64,000 nt of DNA from Thermodesulfovibrio sp. 3462-1 (GTDB lineage Bacteria > Nitrospirota > Thermodesulfovibrionia > Thermodesulfovibrionales > Thermodesulfovibrionaceae): the NCBI RefSeq assembly GCF_040451425.1, contig NZ_CP144374.1, forward strand, positions 1,714,501 through 1,778,500, written 5' to 3'. Every line of letters starts with the position of its first letter. Within the stretch, counting starts at the first letter, position 1. The notes under the pieces are model-generated. The model had not been told where the DNA came from. It saw nothing but the letters and a program-made list of their open reading frames with translations, and ran no database searches. Shown in pieces: positions 34,872 through 43,329 of the stretch. The position numbers were made by a program, and so were the translations under genes.

Positions 34872-34882
34872 AAAAAGTATAA

Positions 34883-34897
34883 GGTAACCTTTTGCCG
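34883..34897 (+). promoter_or_regulatory. GGTAACC...GCCG element before glutamate synthase
   Basis: GGTAACCTTTTGCCG matches the element at 3706-3720 before glnA in 12 of 15 positions. It is 11 bp beyond the -10 box, just downstream of the expected transcription start, and 15 bp before the start codon, so it could act as an operator or as a translational element. It occurs in the two promoters of the glutamine synthetase/glutamate synthase cycle. Confidence 0.5.
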
Positions 34898-34911
34898 ATG
34901 GGGATAAAAAT

Positions 34912-36021
34912 ATGTGTAGATTAGCAGCTATTACATCATCTGAATATTTTTCACCAATTGAGAATATTCTTGCCCTTGAGACCATGAAAGAAGGGCACGA
35001 TGGCTCAGGTCTTGGACTTACGCTTAAAAATCTGGGAGGAGAGTTTAAGGAACTGAAAAAATATCCGATACTTTCAGGAATCTGTTCAAGGAAAGGCAAA
35101 GAAATTCTTGATGATTACATGAAACAGCTTGGATTTAAATTAATCCATGAATGGATGCCTAAGATTAAACCTGTAAGGGGGGTCATTCGAAGAGATTATT
35201 ATTTTGCAAGAGTTTATGATTATCCAGAAGACTGGAAGAATAAATCAGACAGAGAAAAAGAAGACTTTTTGATGAATACAAGAATAACGCTGAGAAAAAT
35301 GGGCGAAGCCGATGAATCAATCTTTGTTTTTTCTTTTTATCCTGATATTGTAACCCTCAAAGAAGTAGGTGATCCTCTTGAACTTGCCGAATTTTTTGGG
35401 CTTGACAAAGACAACCTTGAGGCGAAAATAATATTTGCTCAGGGAAGACAAAACACCAATTATCAAATATATCTTTATGCCTGCCATCCCTTCTTTATTC
35501 AGGGATACTGTACAATGACAAATGGTGAAAATACAGCTTTTGTTCCAATAAGAGAGTTTTTGATGAGTAGAGGATTCCCTGGGTACATGGGATATAACTC
35601 AGACAGCGAGGTGTTCTGCCACATTCTTCATTATTCTGCAAGACAGTTAGGATTTCCGCTTACTTATTATAAAGATATAATTACTCCTTTAAAATGGGAG
35701 GAAATTGAGCAAAGACCTGATAGAGAAGCTCTGTCACTTTTAAAGATGTCCCTTCGTCCGCTTTGTATTGATGGTCCTAATATGGTTATTGGTTTTACTC
35801 CTGATGGCACATGCTTTATGGTTCAAGATGCTAAAAAATTAAGACCTGGAGTTGTTGGAGGAGTAAAAGGCAAATATGCACTTATGTCTGAACTTTGTGG
35901 ACTTGACAAGGTTATCCCAGAAAGAGACAGATTAAAAGATATATATCCAATGAAGTATGACATGGTGATTGTATCACCAGGTGCAAAGAAGGTAAAGGTA
36001 TGGAACCAGCTACCGGCTTAA
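34912..36021 (+). CDS. glutamate synthase, glutamine amidotransferase subunit
   Basis: A 369-residue class II glutamine amidotransferase. Cys2 (MCRLAAITS) is the N-terminal nucleophile once Met is removed, which fixes the start; GHDGSGLGL near residue 25 and YNSDSEVFCHILHY near 225 fit the fold. It corresponds to the first domain of the large glutamate synthase subunit, encoded here as a separate protein as in archaeal-type enzymes. It would release ammonia from glutamine for the FMN subunit encoded next, whose start overlaps its end by 22 bp. Confidence 0.9.
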   Translation: MCRLAAITSSEYFSPIENILALETMKEGHDGSGLGLTLKNLGGEFKELKKYPILSGICSRKGKEILDDYMKQLGFKLIHEWMPKIKPVRGVIRRDYYFARVYDYPEDWKNKSDREKEDFLMNTRITLRKMGEADESIFVFSFYPDIVTLKEVGDPLELAEFFGLDKDNLEAKIIFAQGRQNTNYQIYLYACHPFFIQGYCTMTNGENTAFVPIREFLMSRGFPGYMGYNSDSEVFCHILHYSARQLGFPLTYYKDIITPLKWEEIEQRPDREALSLLKMSLRPLCIDGPNMVIGFTPDGTCFMVQDAKKLRPGVVGGVKGKYALMSELCGLDKVIPERDRLKDIYPMKYDMVIVSPGAKKVKVWNQLPA

Positions 36022-37667
36022 AGCTTGATTTTAATCATAAATTAACTCTGAAAGAGTTTCCTTACATAATCCGTTGGAGAGAAGACCGTTGCAAGCGTTG
36101 CGGACAGTGCACAGCCGTATGTCCTCAGGGAGCGATAAGACCAGCTGTTAAATACATGAGAGTTATTGAATCAAGCGGAGAAACTCCAAAACCAAGACCT
36201 GTCAGAAGAATAATTCATGTAATTGAGCAGGTAAATGATATAGAGCATTATTGCACAGGCTGTGCAATTTGTAGTCTTGTTTGTCCTAATAATGCAATAG
36301 AGCCAGAGTATAATCCTCAGAACAAGTTCCTTTTTTATAAAAATCGTGGAGGCGAAGGATACAAAAGAGGCGGAAGAAGAAATGACCCAGGTGTGTCAAC
36401 CCTTGATAGGCTTAAATTTACGAGAATATCAATGCTTACAGATCCTGCCCTTGATGCTGCAAGACATGAATTTAGACTTCGCTCATACATTGGAAGAATT
36501 CTTCCACCAGAGGAGTTGCCACTTAAGGTTGAAGACGGTAGATTGGTTGTTGATAAATCTTCAGGTAAATTTATTCCACCTGTAAGAGAAATATTCCCAA
36601 TAATGATTGGGAGCATGTCCATTGGCGCACTTTCTCCAACAATGTGGGAAGGACTTGCCATGGGAGTTGCTTATCTAAACGAGGTTGAAGGCATTCCTGT
36701 TGTTATGTGCTCTGGTGAAGGTGGATTTCCGCCAAGACTTCTTAAATCAAGATATGTAAAATATTTTATTTTGCAGATTGCCTCTGGATATTTTGGATGG
36801 GATAGCATAATACATACTTTGCCATATATGCAAGAGGATCCTGCAGCAATTGAAATAAAATATGGTCAAGGAGCAAAGCCAGGCGATGGTGGTCTTTTAA
36901 TGGCTCCAAAGGTTATAAAACTCATTGCTGAAATCAGAGGTGTGCCTCAGTATGTTGATTTACCATCTCCTCCAACTCATCAGACAAAGTATTCAATTGA
37001 AGAGTCTGTTATGAAGATGATTCAGTCAATGTCAATGGCTTTTGGCTTTAGAGTGCCTGTTTATCCAAAAATTTCTGGAACACGCACAGCAAAGGCTGTT
37101 TTAAACAATCTTGCAAGGAATCCCTATGCTGCAGCACTATGCATAGATGGGGAAGACGGTGGCACTGGTGCAGCATACAATGTATCCCTTGACAAAATGG
37201 GGCATCCAATTGCATCAAACATTAGAGAGTGTTATCTTGATCTTGTAAAACAGGGCAAACAGAATGAACTTCCTTTGATCGCTGCTGGAGGAATTGGTAA
37301 GAAAGGAAATCTTGCAGCAAATGCAGCTGCTCTTATTATGCTTGGTGCCTCGGCAGTGGCTGTAGGAAAATACATAATGCAGGCAACAGCTGACTGTCTT
37401 GGAGATGAATACAATCGTTGTAATATATGCAATACTGGAAAGTGTCCAAGAGGAATAACAACACAGGACCCTAAACTTTACAGGCGTCTTGATCCTGATA
37501 AAGTTGCAGAAAGACTTGTAGAGGTATTCAAGGCTGCTGATGTTGAACTTCGTAAGATATTCGCACCAATGGGAAGAAGCACAGAACTTCCAATTGGAAT
37601 GTCTGATGGATTAAGTATAGATGATAAAGCAATGGCAGAAAGGTTGGAGATAAGCTATGCCTGCTAA
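36000..37667 (+). CDS. gltB: glutamate synthase, FMN/ferredoxin-domain subunit
   Basis: A 555-residue protein that joins an N-terminal two-cluster ferredoxin (CKRCGQCTAVC near residue 31 and CTGCAICSLVC near 86) to the central FMN-binding domain of glutamate synthase (about 150-540). Typical motifs are GEGGFPPRLL, IEIKYGQGAKPGDGG, PLIAAGGIGKKGNLAANAA and the 3Fe-4S segment CNICNTGKCPRG. It makes glutamate from 2-oxoglutarate and channelled ammonia. The ferredoxin domain suggests electrons may come from ferredoxin as well as from the flavoprotein in the next gene. It overlaps both neighbours. Confidence 0.93.
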   Translation: MEPATGLKLDFNHKLTLKEFPYIIRWREDRCKRCGQCTAVCPQGAIRPAVKYMRVIESSGETPKPRPVRRIIHVIEQVNDIEHYCTGCAICSLVCPNNAIEPEYNPQNKFLFYKNRGGEGYKRGGRRNDPGVSTLDRLKFTRISMLTDPALDAARHEFRLRSYIGRILPPEELPLKVEDGRLVVDKSSGKFIPPVREIFPIMIGSMSIGALSPTMWEGLAMGVAYLNEVEGIPVVMCSGEGGFPPRLLKSRYVKYFILQIASGYFGWDSIIHTLPYMQEDPAAIEIKYGQGAKPGDGGLLMAPKVIKLIAEIRGVPQYVDLPSPPTHQTKYSIEESVMKMIQSMSMAFGFRVPVYPKISGTRTAKAVLNNLARNPYAAALCIDGEDGGTGAAYNVSLDKMGHPIASNIRECYLDLVKQGKQNELPLIAAGGIGKKGNLAANAAALIMLGASAVAVGKYIMQATADCLGDEYNRCNICNTGKCPRGITTQDPKLYRRLDPDKVAERLVEVFKAADVELRKIFAPMGRSTELPIGMSDGLSIDDKAMAERLEISYAC

Positions 37668-40074
37668 GAAAACATCACAAAGAGAAATGCCAAAAATTGG
37701 TTTACATGAAGCCCTCATCCCATATGAAGAAGTAGTAAAATGGGTTGATGAAAAATCTGTAATTATTTACGGAAATGTTAAAGGAAAAAGAATTCCTTCA
37801 AGAATTCTTGAAGAGTATATTCAGGAAGCTGTCAGAGAAGGTGCAAGAAATTTACATGTCTATGCTGATGGTCAGCACGGAATTGGTGGAAGAATCTATC
37901 CAAGAGGTGAAACTATAAAAGTTACAGTTGAAGGACCTGTTGGGCAGAGATGTGGTTCAATGGGAATGTTTGGCACAGAGATAGTGGTAAAAAACGGAGT
38001 TTCTGATGATGTAGGGTGGCTTAACTGCGGTGCAAAAATTACAGTGCTTGGAGATGCTACAAATGGAGCATGGAATGCTGCGGCACAGGGAATTCTTTAT
38101 GTTCAAGGAAGTGGTGGTGCTCGTTGTGACACAATGACAAAGCATAATCCAAGATTTGATCCTCCTCAGTCATGGTATTTTCGGGATGTGGGAGACTCCT
38201 TTGCAGAGTTTAAGGCAGGTGGTATTGCTGTAGTCTGTGGAGTAAACCCCCGCAATCCAAGAACAGTTCTTGGATACAGACCCTGTGTTGGAATGGTTGG
38301 TGGTGTAATTTATTTTCGTGGAAAAATAGAAGGCTACAGTGAAAGAGATGTAAAACTTCTTGAGTTAAGTGAACAGGATTGGCAGTGGCTCACAGAAAAT
38401 CTTAAACCATTTCTTACTGCAATAGACAGGATGGATTACTATCATGAGCTTACCAGAAGTGCTGACGAATGGCATAAACTTGTTCCTTATACACCTCAAG
38501 AAAGAAGAAGGAGAAGATGGTTTAAGATTGAAATGTCTGAATTCAGGAAAAATTATTGGGAAAAAGAGGTTGGTCAAGGTGGTATATTTGCTGAATACCT
38601 TGACCATGAGCTAACTGTTATTCCATACATTGTAACTGGAAAATATCGCAGATACAAGCCTGTATGGGCAAATGAAAAATATCTACCTCCATGTGCATAT
38701 AGTTGTCCAACCAATATTCCAACACATAAAAGAACAGCCCTTATTAGACTTGGTAAAGTAAAGGAAGCATTAGAACTTGTTCTTGAATACAGTCCTCTTC
38801 CTGCTACAGTTTGTGGAATGATTTGTCCAAATCTTTGCATGCAGGCATGCACTCGTGGAAGAATTGACTCACCTATTTCTGTTAAGGAATTTGGTAAAGC
38901 TTCAGTTTTGCTTCCTCCTCCAAAGAAAGCTGAACCGAAAGGACACAAAATTGCAGTAATTGGTGCAGGACCTGCGGGAATGTCTGTTGCATGGCAACTA
39001 AGCCTTAAAGGTCATCATGTAACAGTATTTGAAGCAACAGATAAAATTGGCGGTAAAATAGAGCTTTGTATTCCTGAGCACAGGCTTGATAAGAAAATTC
39101 TTCATATGGAAATAGAGAGATTTAAAGAAGTTGTGCCAGATATTCGTCTTAATACCAGAGTTACGAAAGAGCTTTTTGAAAGAATATGTAAAGAATACGA
39201 ATTTGTCGTAATAGCAGTTGGAGCTCATAAGCCAAGAAAAATCCCCTTTCCTGGATCAGAACATACTATCTCAGCATATGAATTTTTAAGGGCAATAAAT
39301 GAAGGTAAAACCTTTGATCTTAAAGAAAAAAGAGTTGTTATAATTGGTGCTGGAAATGTTGGAATGGATGCTGCGGTTGAAGCTTATTTATGTGGAGCAT
39401 CAAAGGTAACTGCAGTTGATATTCAAAAACCAGCATCCTTTGGAGCAGAACTTGAGCGAGCACAACAAAAAGGCGTAGAAATCATATGGCCCAAATTTAC
39501 TGAAAAATATGTTCCCGAGGAAAAGAAAATATACTTTAAAGACGGAACAAGCCTCGATGCAGATTTTGTAATCATGGCAATTGGAGATATGCCTGATCTT
39601 GATTTTGTTCCACCTCAGATTCATACTGAGCGTGGATGGGTTGTTATAAATGAGTTTTTCCAAACATCAAATCCAAAGGTTTTTGCAATTGGTGATGTTA
39701 CAGGCTTAGGGCTTGTAACTCATGCAATAGGGCATGGAAGGCTTCTGGCTCAATATTTACATGCAGAAATGATGCATGCTCCTATTACAAGGGATTTAAG
39801 AGCAAGAATTCCTTATGAAAGAATAAAAATTGACTACTACGAAAGATGTCGTGCTACATCATCTCTTGAGCAGGAAGCAGAGAGGTGTCTGTCCTGTGGC
39901 TCATGCAGAGACTGTCATATATGTGAAATGACCTGCTATTGGGGTGCAATAAGCAGAGTTGAAAAGCCTGATGGAAGATTTGAGTATGTCGTGGATGATA
40001 ATAAATGTATTGGCTGTGGTTTCTGTGCTGGAGTCTGCCCTTGTGGCGTGTGGGAGATGGTAGAAAATATTTAA
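37657..40074 (+). CDS. glutamate synthase GXGXG domain fused to a GltD-like oxidoreductase
   Basis: An 805-residue fusion. Residues 1-260 are the GXGXG beta-helix normally at the C terminus of the large subunit (VYADGQHGIGGRIYPRG, GATNGAWNAA-like turns, VQGSGGARCDTM). Residues about 330-750 are GltD-like: a cysteine-rich N-terminal part (CAYSC ... CGMICPNLCMQAC), FAD site VIGAGPAGMSVAWQL near 430 and NAD(P) site VIIGAGNVGMDAAVEA near 570. The C terminus is a ferredoxin pair (CLSCGSCRDCHIC, CIGCGFCAGVC). With the two preceding genes it makes a complete glutamate synthase. The fusion of these two modules is unusual. Confidence 0.92.
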   Translation: MPAKKTSQREMPKIGLHEALIPYEEVVKWVDEKSVIIYGNVKGKRIPSRILEEYIQEAVREGARNLHVYADGQHGIGGRIYPRGETIKVTVEGPVGQRCGSMGMFGTEIVVKNGVSDDVGWLNCGAKITVLGDATNGAWNAAAQGILYVQGSGGARCDTMTKHNPRFDPPQSWYFRDVGDSFAEFKAGGIAVVCGVNPRNPRTVLGYRPCVGMVGGVIYFRGKIEGYSERDVKLLELSEQDWQWLTENLKPFLTAIDRMDYYHELTRSADEWHKLVPYTPQERRRRRWFKIEMSEFRKNYWEKEVGQGGIFAEYLDHELTVIPYIVTGKYRRYKPVWANEKYLPPCAYSCPTNIPTHKRTALIRLGKVKEALELVLEYSPLPATVCGMICPNLCMQACTRGRIDSPISVKEFGKASVLLPPPKKAEPKGHKIAVIGAGPAGMSVAWQLSLKGHHVTVFEATDKIGGKIELCIPEHRLDKKILHMEIERFKEVVPDIRLNTRVTKELFERICKEYEFVVIAVGAHKPRKIPFPGSEHTISAYEFLRAINEGKTFDLKEKRVVIIGAGNVGMDAAVEAYLCGASKVTAVDIQKPASFGAELERAQQKGVEIIWPKFTEKYVPEEKKIYFKDGTSLDADFVIMAIGDMPDLDFVPPQIHTERGWVVINEFFQTSNPKVFAIGDVTGLGLVTHAIGHGRLLAQYLHAEMMHAPITRDLRARIPYERIKIDYYERCRATSSLEQEAERCLSCGSCRDCHICEMTCYWGAISRVEKPDGRFEYVVDDNKCIGCGFCAGVCPCGVWEMVENI

Positions 40075-40113
40075 GCCATTAGATAAATTTTTTCCTTCAT
40101 TTTTAAAGTTTGA

Positions 40114-40144
40114 CTGCTAATTGAATTTAGCAGCCATTTTTTTA
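40114..40144 (+). terminator. intrinsic terminator after glutamate synthase
   Basis: CTGCTAA-ATTGA-like loop-TTTAGCAG (arms 40114-40120 and 40126-40133), followed by CCATTTTTTTATT. The rest of the gap to 40320 contains a TATAAT at 40287-40292 without a good -35 box and a fragment CAGAGGAGCGAAG that may be a trace of the dispersed repeat. Confidence 0.75.
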
Positions 40145-40320
40145 TTCAACTGAAGCCTGTCACATAAGATTGCTCATTATGATTAGGCTTAATTGAAAAT
40201 TTTAGAGGCTGGTAATAATCCCAGAGGAGCGAAGTGTTAAAGAAGTTACGATTTTCGATTTATGGTAAATATTGCTTGAATTATTTTATAATTGTAAGAT
40301 TTTCTTAAAGGGAGCTTAAA

Positions 40321-42033
40321 ATGAAAATACCCATCTGTATTCCTGCTGAAACATTTAAAGTAAGAGCAATTGATGTGGCAGTATTTTTGATTGTTCTGGG
40401 AATTCTCTCTTTCATTATATATATTGCCTCTCAGTGGAGCACTCCTTATGAAAAGACTTTGGAAATAGATCTAAATCCTTCAAATATTCCAGAATATGCC
40501 CTTCAGTCTCTGGCAAGAATTTTTTCTGCCTATTTACTGTCGCTCCTTTTTTCAATATGGTATGGATATACTGCATCAAGAAGTAAGATTCATGAAAAAA
40601 TAATGATTCCCCTTCTTGATATTCTCCAGTCAATTCCAGTGCTTTCTTTTTTACCAGGAGTGGTTTTAGCAATGATATCTCTATTCCCAGGCAAAAGAAT
40701 AGGACTTGAACTTGCCTGTGTTCTTCTTATTTTTACTGGACAGGTATGGAATATGACCTTTAGCTTTTATCATTCCATCAATACCATTCCAAAGGAATTA
40801 AGAGAAGTAGTAAAAGTTTTCAAAATGAATAAATTTTCAAAGTTCTTAAGACTTGATCTTCCCTTCAGTGCCATAGGCCTTATCTGGAACAGTATGATGA
40901 GTGTAGCAGGTGGCTGGTTTTTTCTAATGGCATGTGAGATGTTCATTCTTGAAGATAAAGATTTCAGACTGCCAGGCATTGGCTCTTATATTCAGACCGC
41001 GGCGAATAAAGGAAACATTGAGCATGTAATTTATGGGCTTGGCACTATGATTTTTTTGATAATTATTCTTGACCTGTTTGTATGGAGACCTCTCATTGTA
41101 TGGTCGCAAAAATTTAGACTGGAAACAGTTCCACCAGAAGAAGAAAGAGAATCCCTTATATTAAATCTCTTTTCCGGCTCTGTTTTTATTAAAAAAGTAA
41201 GAGAATTTATTACCAGCGCAATTAATAAAATGGAAAAAATGAGTTACAGGAAATTTGCTTTTTCAGAAAGTCTATTGATTAATAAACTAAGCAAAATAAT
41301 GGGGATGGTTTCATTATTAATCATTTTAATGGTAATTATATGGGCTATTTTGAAGGCTTCCAATCTTATTTCCTCTGTCAGTTTAACTGATATTTTAACT
41401 ATAATAAAAGCTGCCTTTTATTCATTGCTGAGGGTTTCAGTGGCTTTATTAATAGCTCTTGCATGGACTCTTCCAGTTGGTGTTTATATTGGACTGAATC
41501 CAAGGGCTGCGAAAATCCTACAAGGAATTGTCCAAATAGCGGCAAGTGTTCCTGCAACAGCAGTTTTCCCTGTTATTCTTTTATTTTTAATTAAACTCGG
41601 TGGAGGACTTGATATTGGAGCAATATTTCTGATGCTTCTCGGAACTCAGTGGTATCTTCTTTTTAATATAATTGCTGGAGCAAGTGCTATTCCAAAAGAT
41701 TTGATTGAGATCTCTAAAGCCTATGGAATTAAAGGACTGAGAAGATGGAAAACTCTCATACTTCCTGGAATATTTCCCTATCTTGTTACGGGCTTGATTA
41801 CTGCCAGTGGAGGCGCATGGAATGCTACAATTGTAAGTGAGTATGTCTCTTTTGGTGGAGAAATAATGCATACAACAGGACTGGGTTCATTAATAAGTCA
41901 GTCTTCTGCTTCTGGAAATTTTGGAGTTTTATTGCTATCCACTGGCTTTATGTCATTAATTGTTGTTGGAATAAACAGAATGCTCTGGAAAAGACTTTTT
42001 ATTTTAGCTAAAACAAAATATATTCTGGAGTAA
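40321..42033 (+). CDS. ABC transporter permease, two fused membrane domains
   Basis: A 570-residue inner-membrane protein made of two BPD-type permease domains of the nitrate/sulfonate/taurine class in one chain. Each half has about six helices and an EAA-like loop: IPKELREVVKVFKMNKFSKFLRLDLP near residue 158 and IPKDLIEISKAYGIKGLRRWKTLILPG near 457. The substrate is unknown: no binding-protein gene is nearby, and the class includes nitrate, bicarbonate, sulfonate and thiamine-precursor carriers. It is followed 3 bp later by its ATPase. Confidence 0.88.
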   Translation: MKIPICIPAETFKVRAIDVAVFLIVLGILSFIIYIASQWSTPYEKTLEIDLNPSNIPEYALQSLARIFSAYLLSLLFSIWYGYTASRSKIHEKIMIPLLDILQSIPVLSFLPGVVLAMISLFPGKRIGLELACVLLIFTGQVWNMTFSFYHSINTIPKELREVVKVFKMNKFSKFLRLDLPFSAIGLIWNSMMSVAGGWFFLMACEMFILEDKDFRLPGIGSYIQTAANKGNIEHVIYGLGTMIFLIIILDLFVWRPLIVWSQKFRLETVPPEEERESLILNLFSGSVFIKKVREFITSAINKMEKMSYRKFAFSESLLINKLSKIMGMVSLLIILMVIIWAILKASNLISSVSLTDILTIIKAAFYSLLRVSVALLIALAWTLPVGVYIGLNPRAAKILQGIVQIAASVPATAVFPVILLFLIKLGGGLDIGAIFLMLLGTQWYLLFNIIAGASAIPKDLIEISKAYGIKGLRRWKTLILPGIFPYLVTGLITASGGAWNATIVSEYVSFGGEIMHTTGLGSLISQSSASGNFGVLLLSTGFMSLIVVGINRMLWKRLFILAKTKYILE

Positions 42034-42036
42034 ACT

Positions 42037-43329
42037 ATGGAAAAAGAAATTATCCTTGAGACCATAGGCATTAAAAAATCTTTTTTAGTGGGCAAAGGAA
42101 GAGAAATCACAGTTTTACAAGATATTAATCTCAAAATATATTCAGGTGAGTTTGTATCAATTCTTGGACAGTCTGGTGCTGGGAAATCAACCCTTTTAAG
42201 AATCATTGCAGGAATTGTGGAACCAACTGAAGGAGAGGTCTTATATAAAGGAATACCTCTTAAAAAAGCCAGAGCTAAGATAGCAGTAGTTTTTCAGAGT
42301 TTTGCTCTTTTTCCATGGTTTACTGTTCTTGAAAATGTTAAAGTTGGACTGGTAGGACAGGGATTAAACGAACAGGAAATGAATGAAAAAGCTTTGAGAG
42401 CAATTGATCTTGTTGGACTCGACGGATTTGAGGATGCCTATCCAAGAGAACTAAGTGGTGGAATGCGCCAGAGAGTTGGAATTGCAAGAGCACTGGCAGT
42501 TGAACCTGAACTTCTTCTTATGGATGAACCTTTTTCAGCCCTTGATGTGCTTACAGCTGATAATTTACGTGGAGATATTATTGATTTATGGAAAAATGGA
42601 AAAATGCCAGCAAAGGCAATTATTCTTGTAACACACAATATTGAGGAAGCTGTAAGCATGTCAAGCCGTGCTATTGTGTTAAGTCATAATCCAGGAAAGG
42701 TGAAAGCTGAAATACCCATTGAAATGCCCTATCCAAGAGACAGAAATTCAAGAGATTTCAAATTTTTACTGGATAAAATATACACTGTTCTTATAAAATC
42801 ACCGGAGGAAATTCCCTTTCTCCTTGCTGCAGGCAGATACCAGTTCCTTCCCCATGCAAAAGTTGGAGCAATTGCAGGACTTATTGAACTTGTTCATGAT
42901 AAAGGTGGAAGAGTAGATATTTATGCTCTGAGTTCAGAGCTCAGTATGGAAGTGGATGATATTTTCCCATTGATAGAAGCCTCTGTAATACTTGATTTTG
43001 GAGAGATAAAGGAAGGTGACTTTATTCTCACTGAAAAAGGTAAAAAATGGGCAGAGGCTGATACTCTTGAGAAAAAAGAAATATTTAAAGAAGTTGCTCT
43101 TCAGAATGTTCAGCTTATTAAACAAATTATGCAGGTTCTGTCAACGATTTCAAAACATAGAGTATCTGAGGAGTTTTTCCTTGATATTCTTAAGAATCAT
43201 TTTACACCTGAGGAATCATGGAATCAGCTTGAGACAGCCATAGACTGGGGAAGATATGCAGAACTTTTTGCCTATGACTATGATGCTGGAGAACTTTACC
43301 TTGAAACAGCTGAAACAATTGATATGTGA
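42037..43329 (+). CDS. ABC transporter ATPase with C-terminal AAA-associated domain
   Basis: A 430-residue ATPase of the NrtD/SsuB class. Walker A GQSGAGKSTLLR is near residue 46, signature LSGGMRQRVGIARAL near 145, Walker B LLLMDEPFSALD near 165. After about residue 265 there is an extra domain (KVGAIAGLIELVHDKGGRVDIYALSSEL ... ILDFGEIKEGDFILTEKGKKWAE) of the AAA-associated type seen in a subset of these ATPases; it looks like a winged-helix regulatory domain. It pairs with the fused permease upstream and overlaps the start of malQ. Confidence 0.88.
   Translation: MEKEIILETIGIKKSFLVGKGREITVLQDINLKIYSGEFVSILGQSGAGKSTLLRIIAGIVEPTEGEVLYKGIPLKKARAKIAVVFQSFALFPWFTVLENVKVGLVGQGLNEQEMNEKALRAIDLVGLDGFEDAYPRELSGGMRQRVGIARALAVEPELLLMDEPFSALDVLTADNLRGDIIDLWKNGKMPAKAIILVTHNIEEAVSMSSRAIVLSHNPGKVKAEIPIEMPYPRDRNSRDFKFLLDKIYTVLIKSPEEIPFLLAAGRYQFLPHAKVGAIAGLIELVHDKGGRVDIYALSSELSMEVDDIFPLIEASVILDFGEIKEGDFILTEKGKKWAEADTLEKKEIFKEVALQNVQLIKQIMQVLSTISKHRVSEEFFLDILKNHFTPEESWNQLETAIDWGRYAELFAYDYDAGELYLETAETIDM

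Noticed and set aside
34682-34873. Open frame of 63 codons between rlmH and glutamate synthase
   Set aside because: It runs through a decayed repeat and the glutamate synthase promoter; composition is not protein-like.
40075-40320. Small gene or tRNA in the 246-bp gap before the ABC permease
   Set aside because: No cloverleaf, no T-loop consensus and no open frame with a ribosome site; only a terminator, a lone TATAAT and a possible repeat trace.
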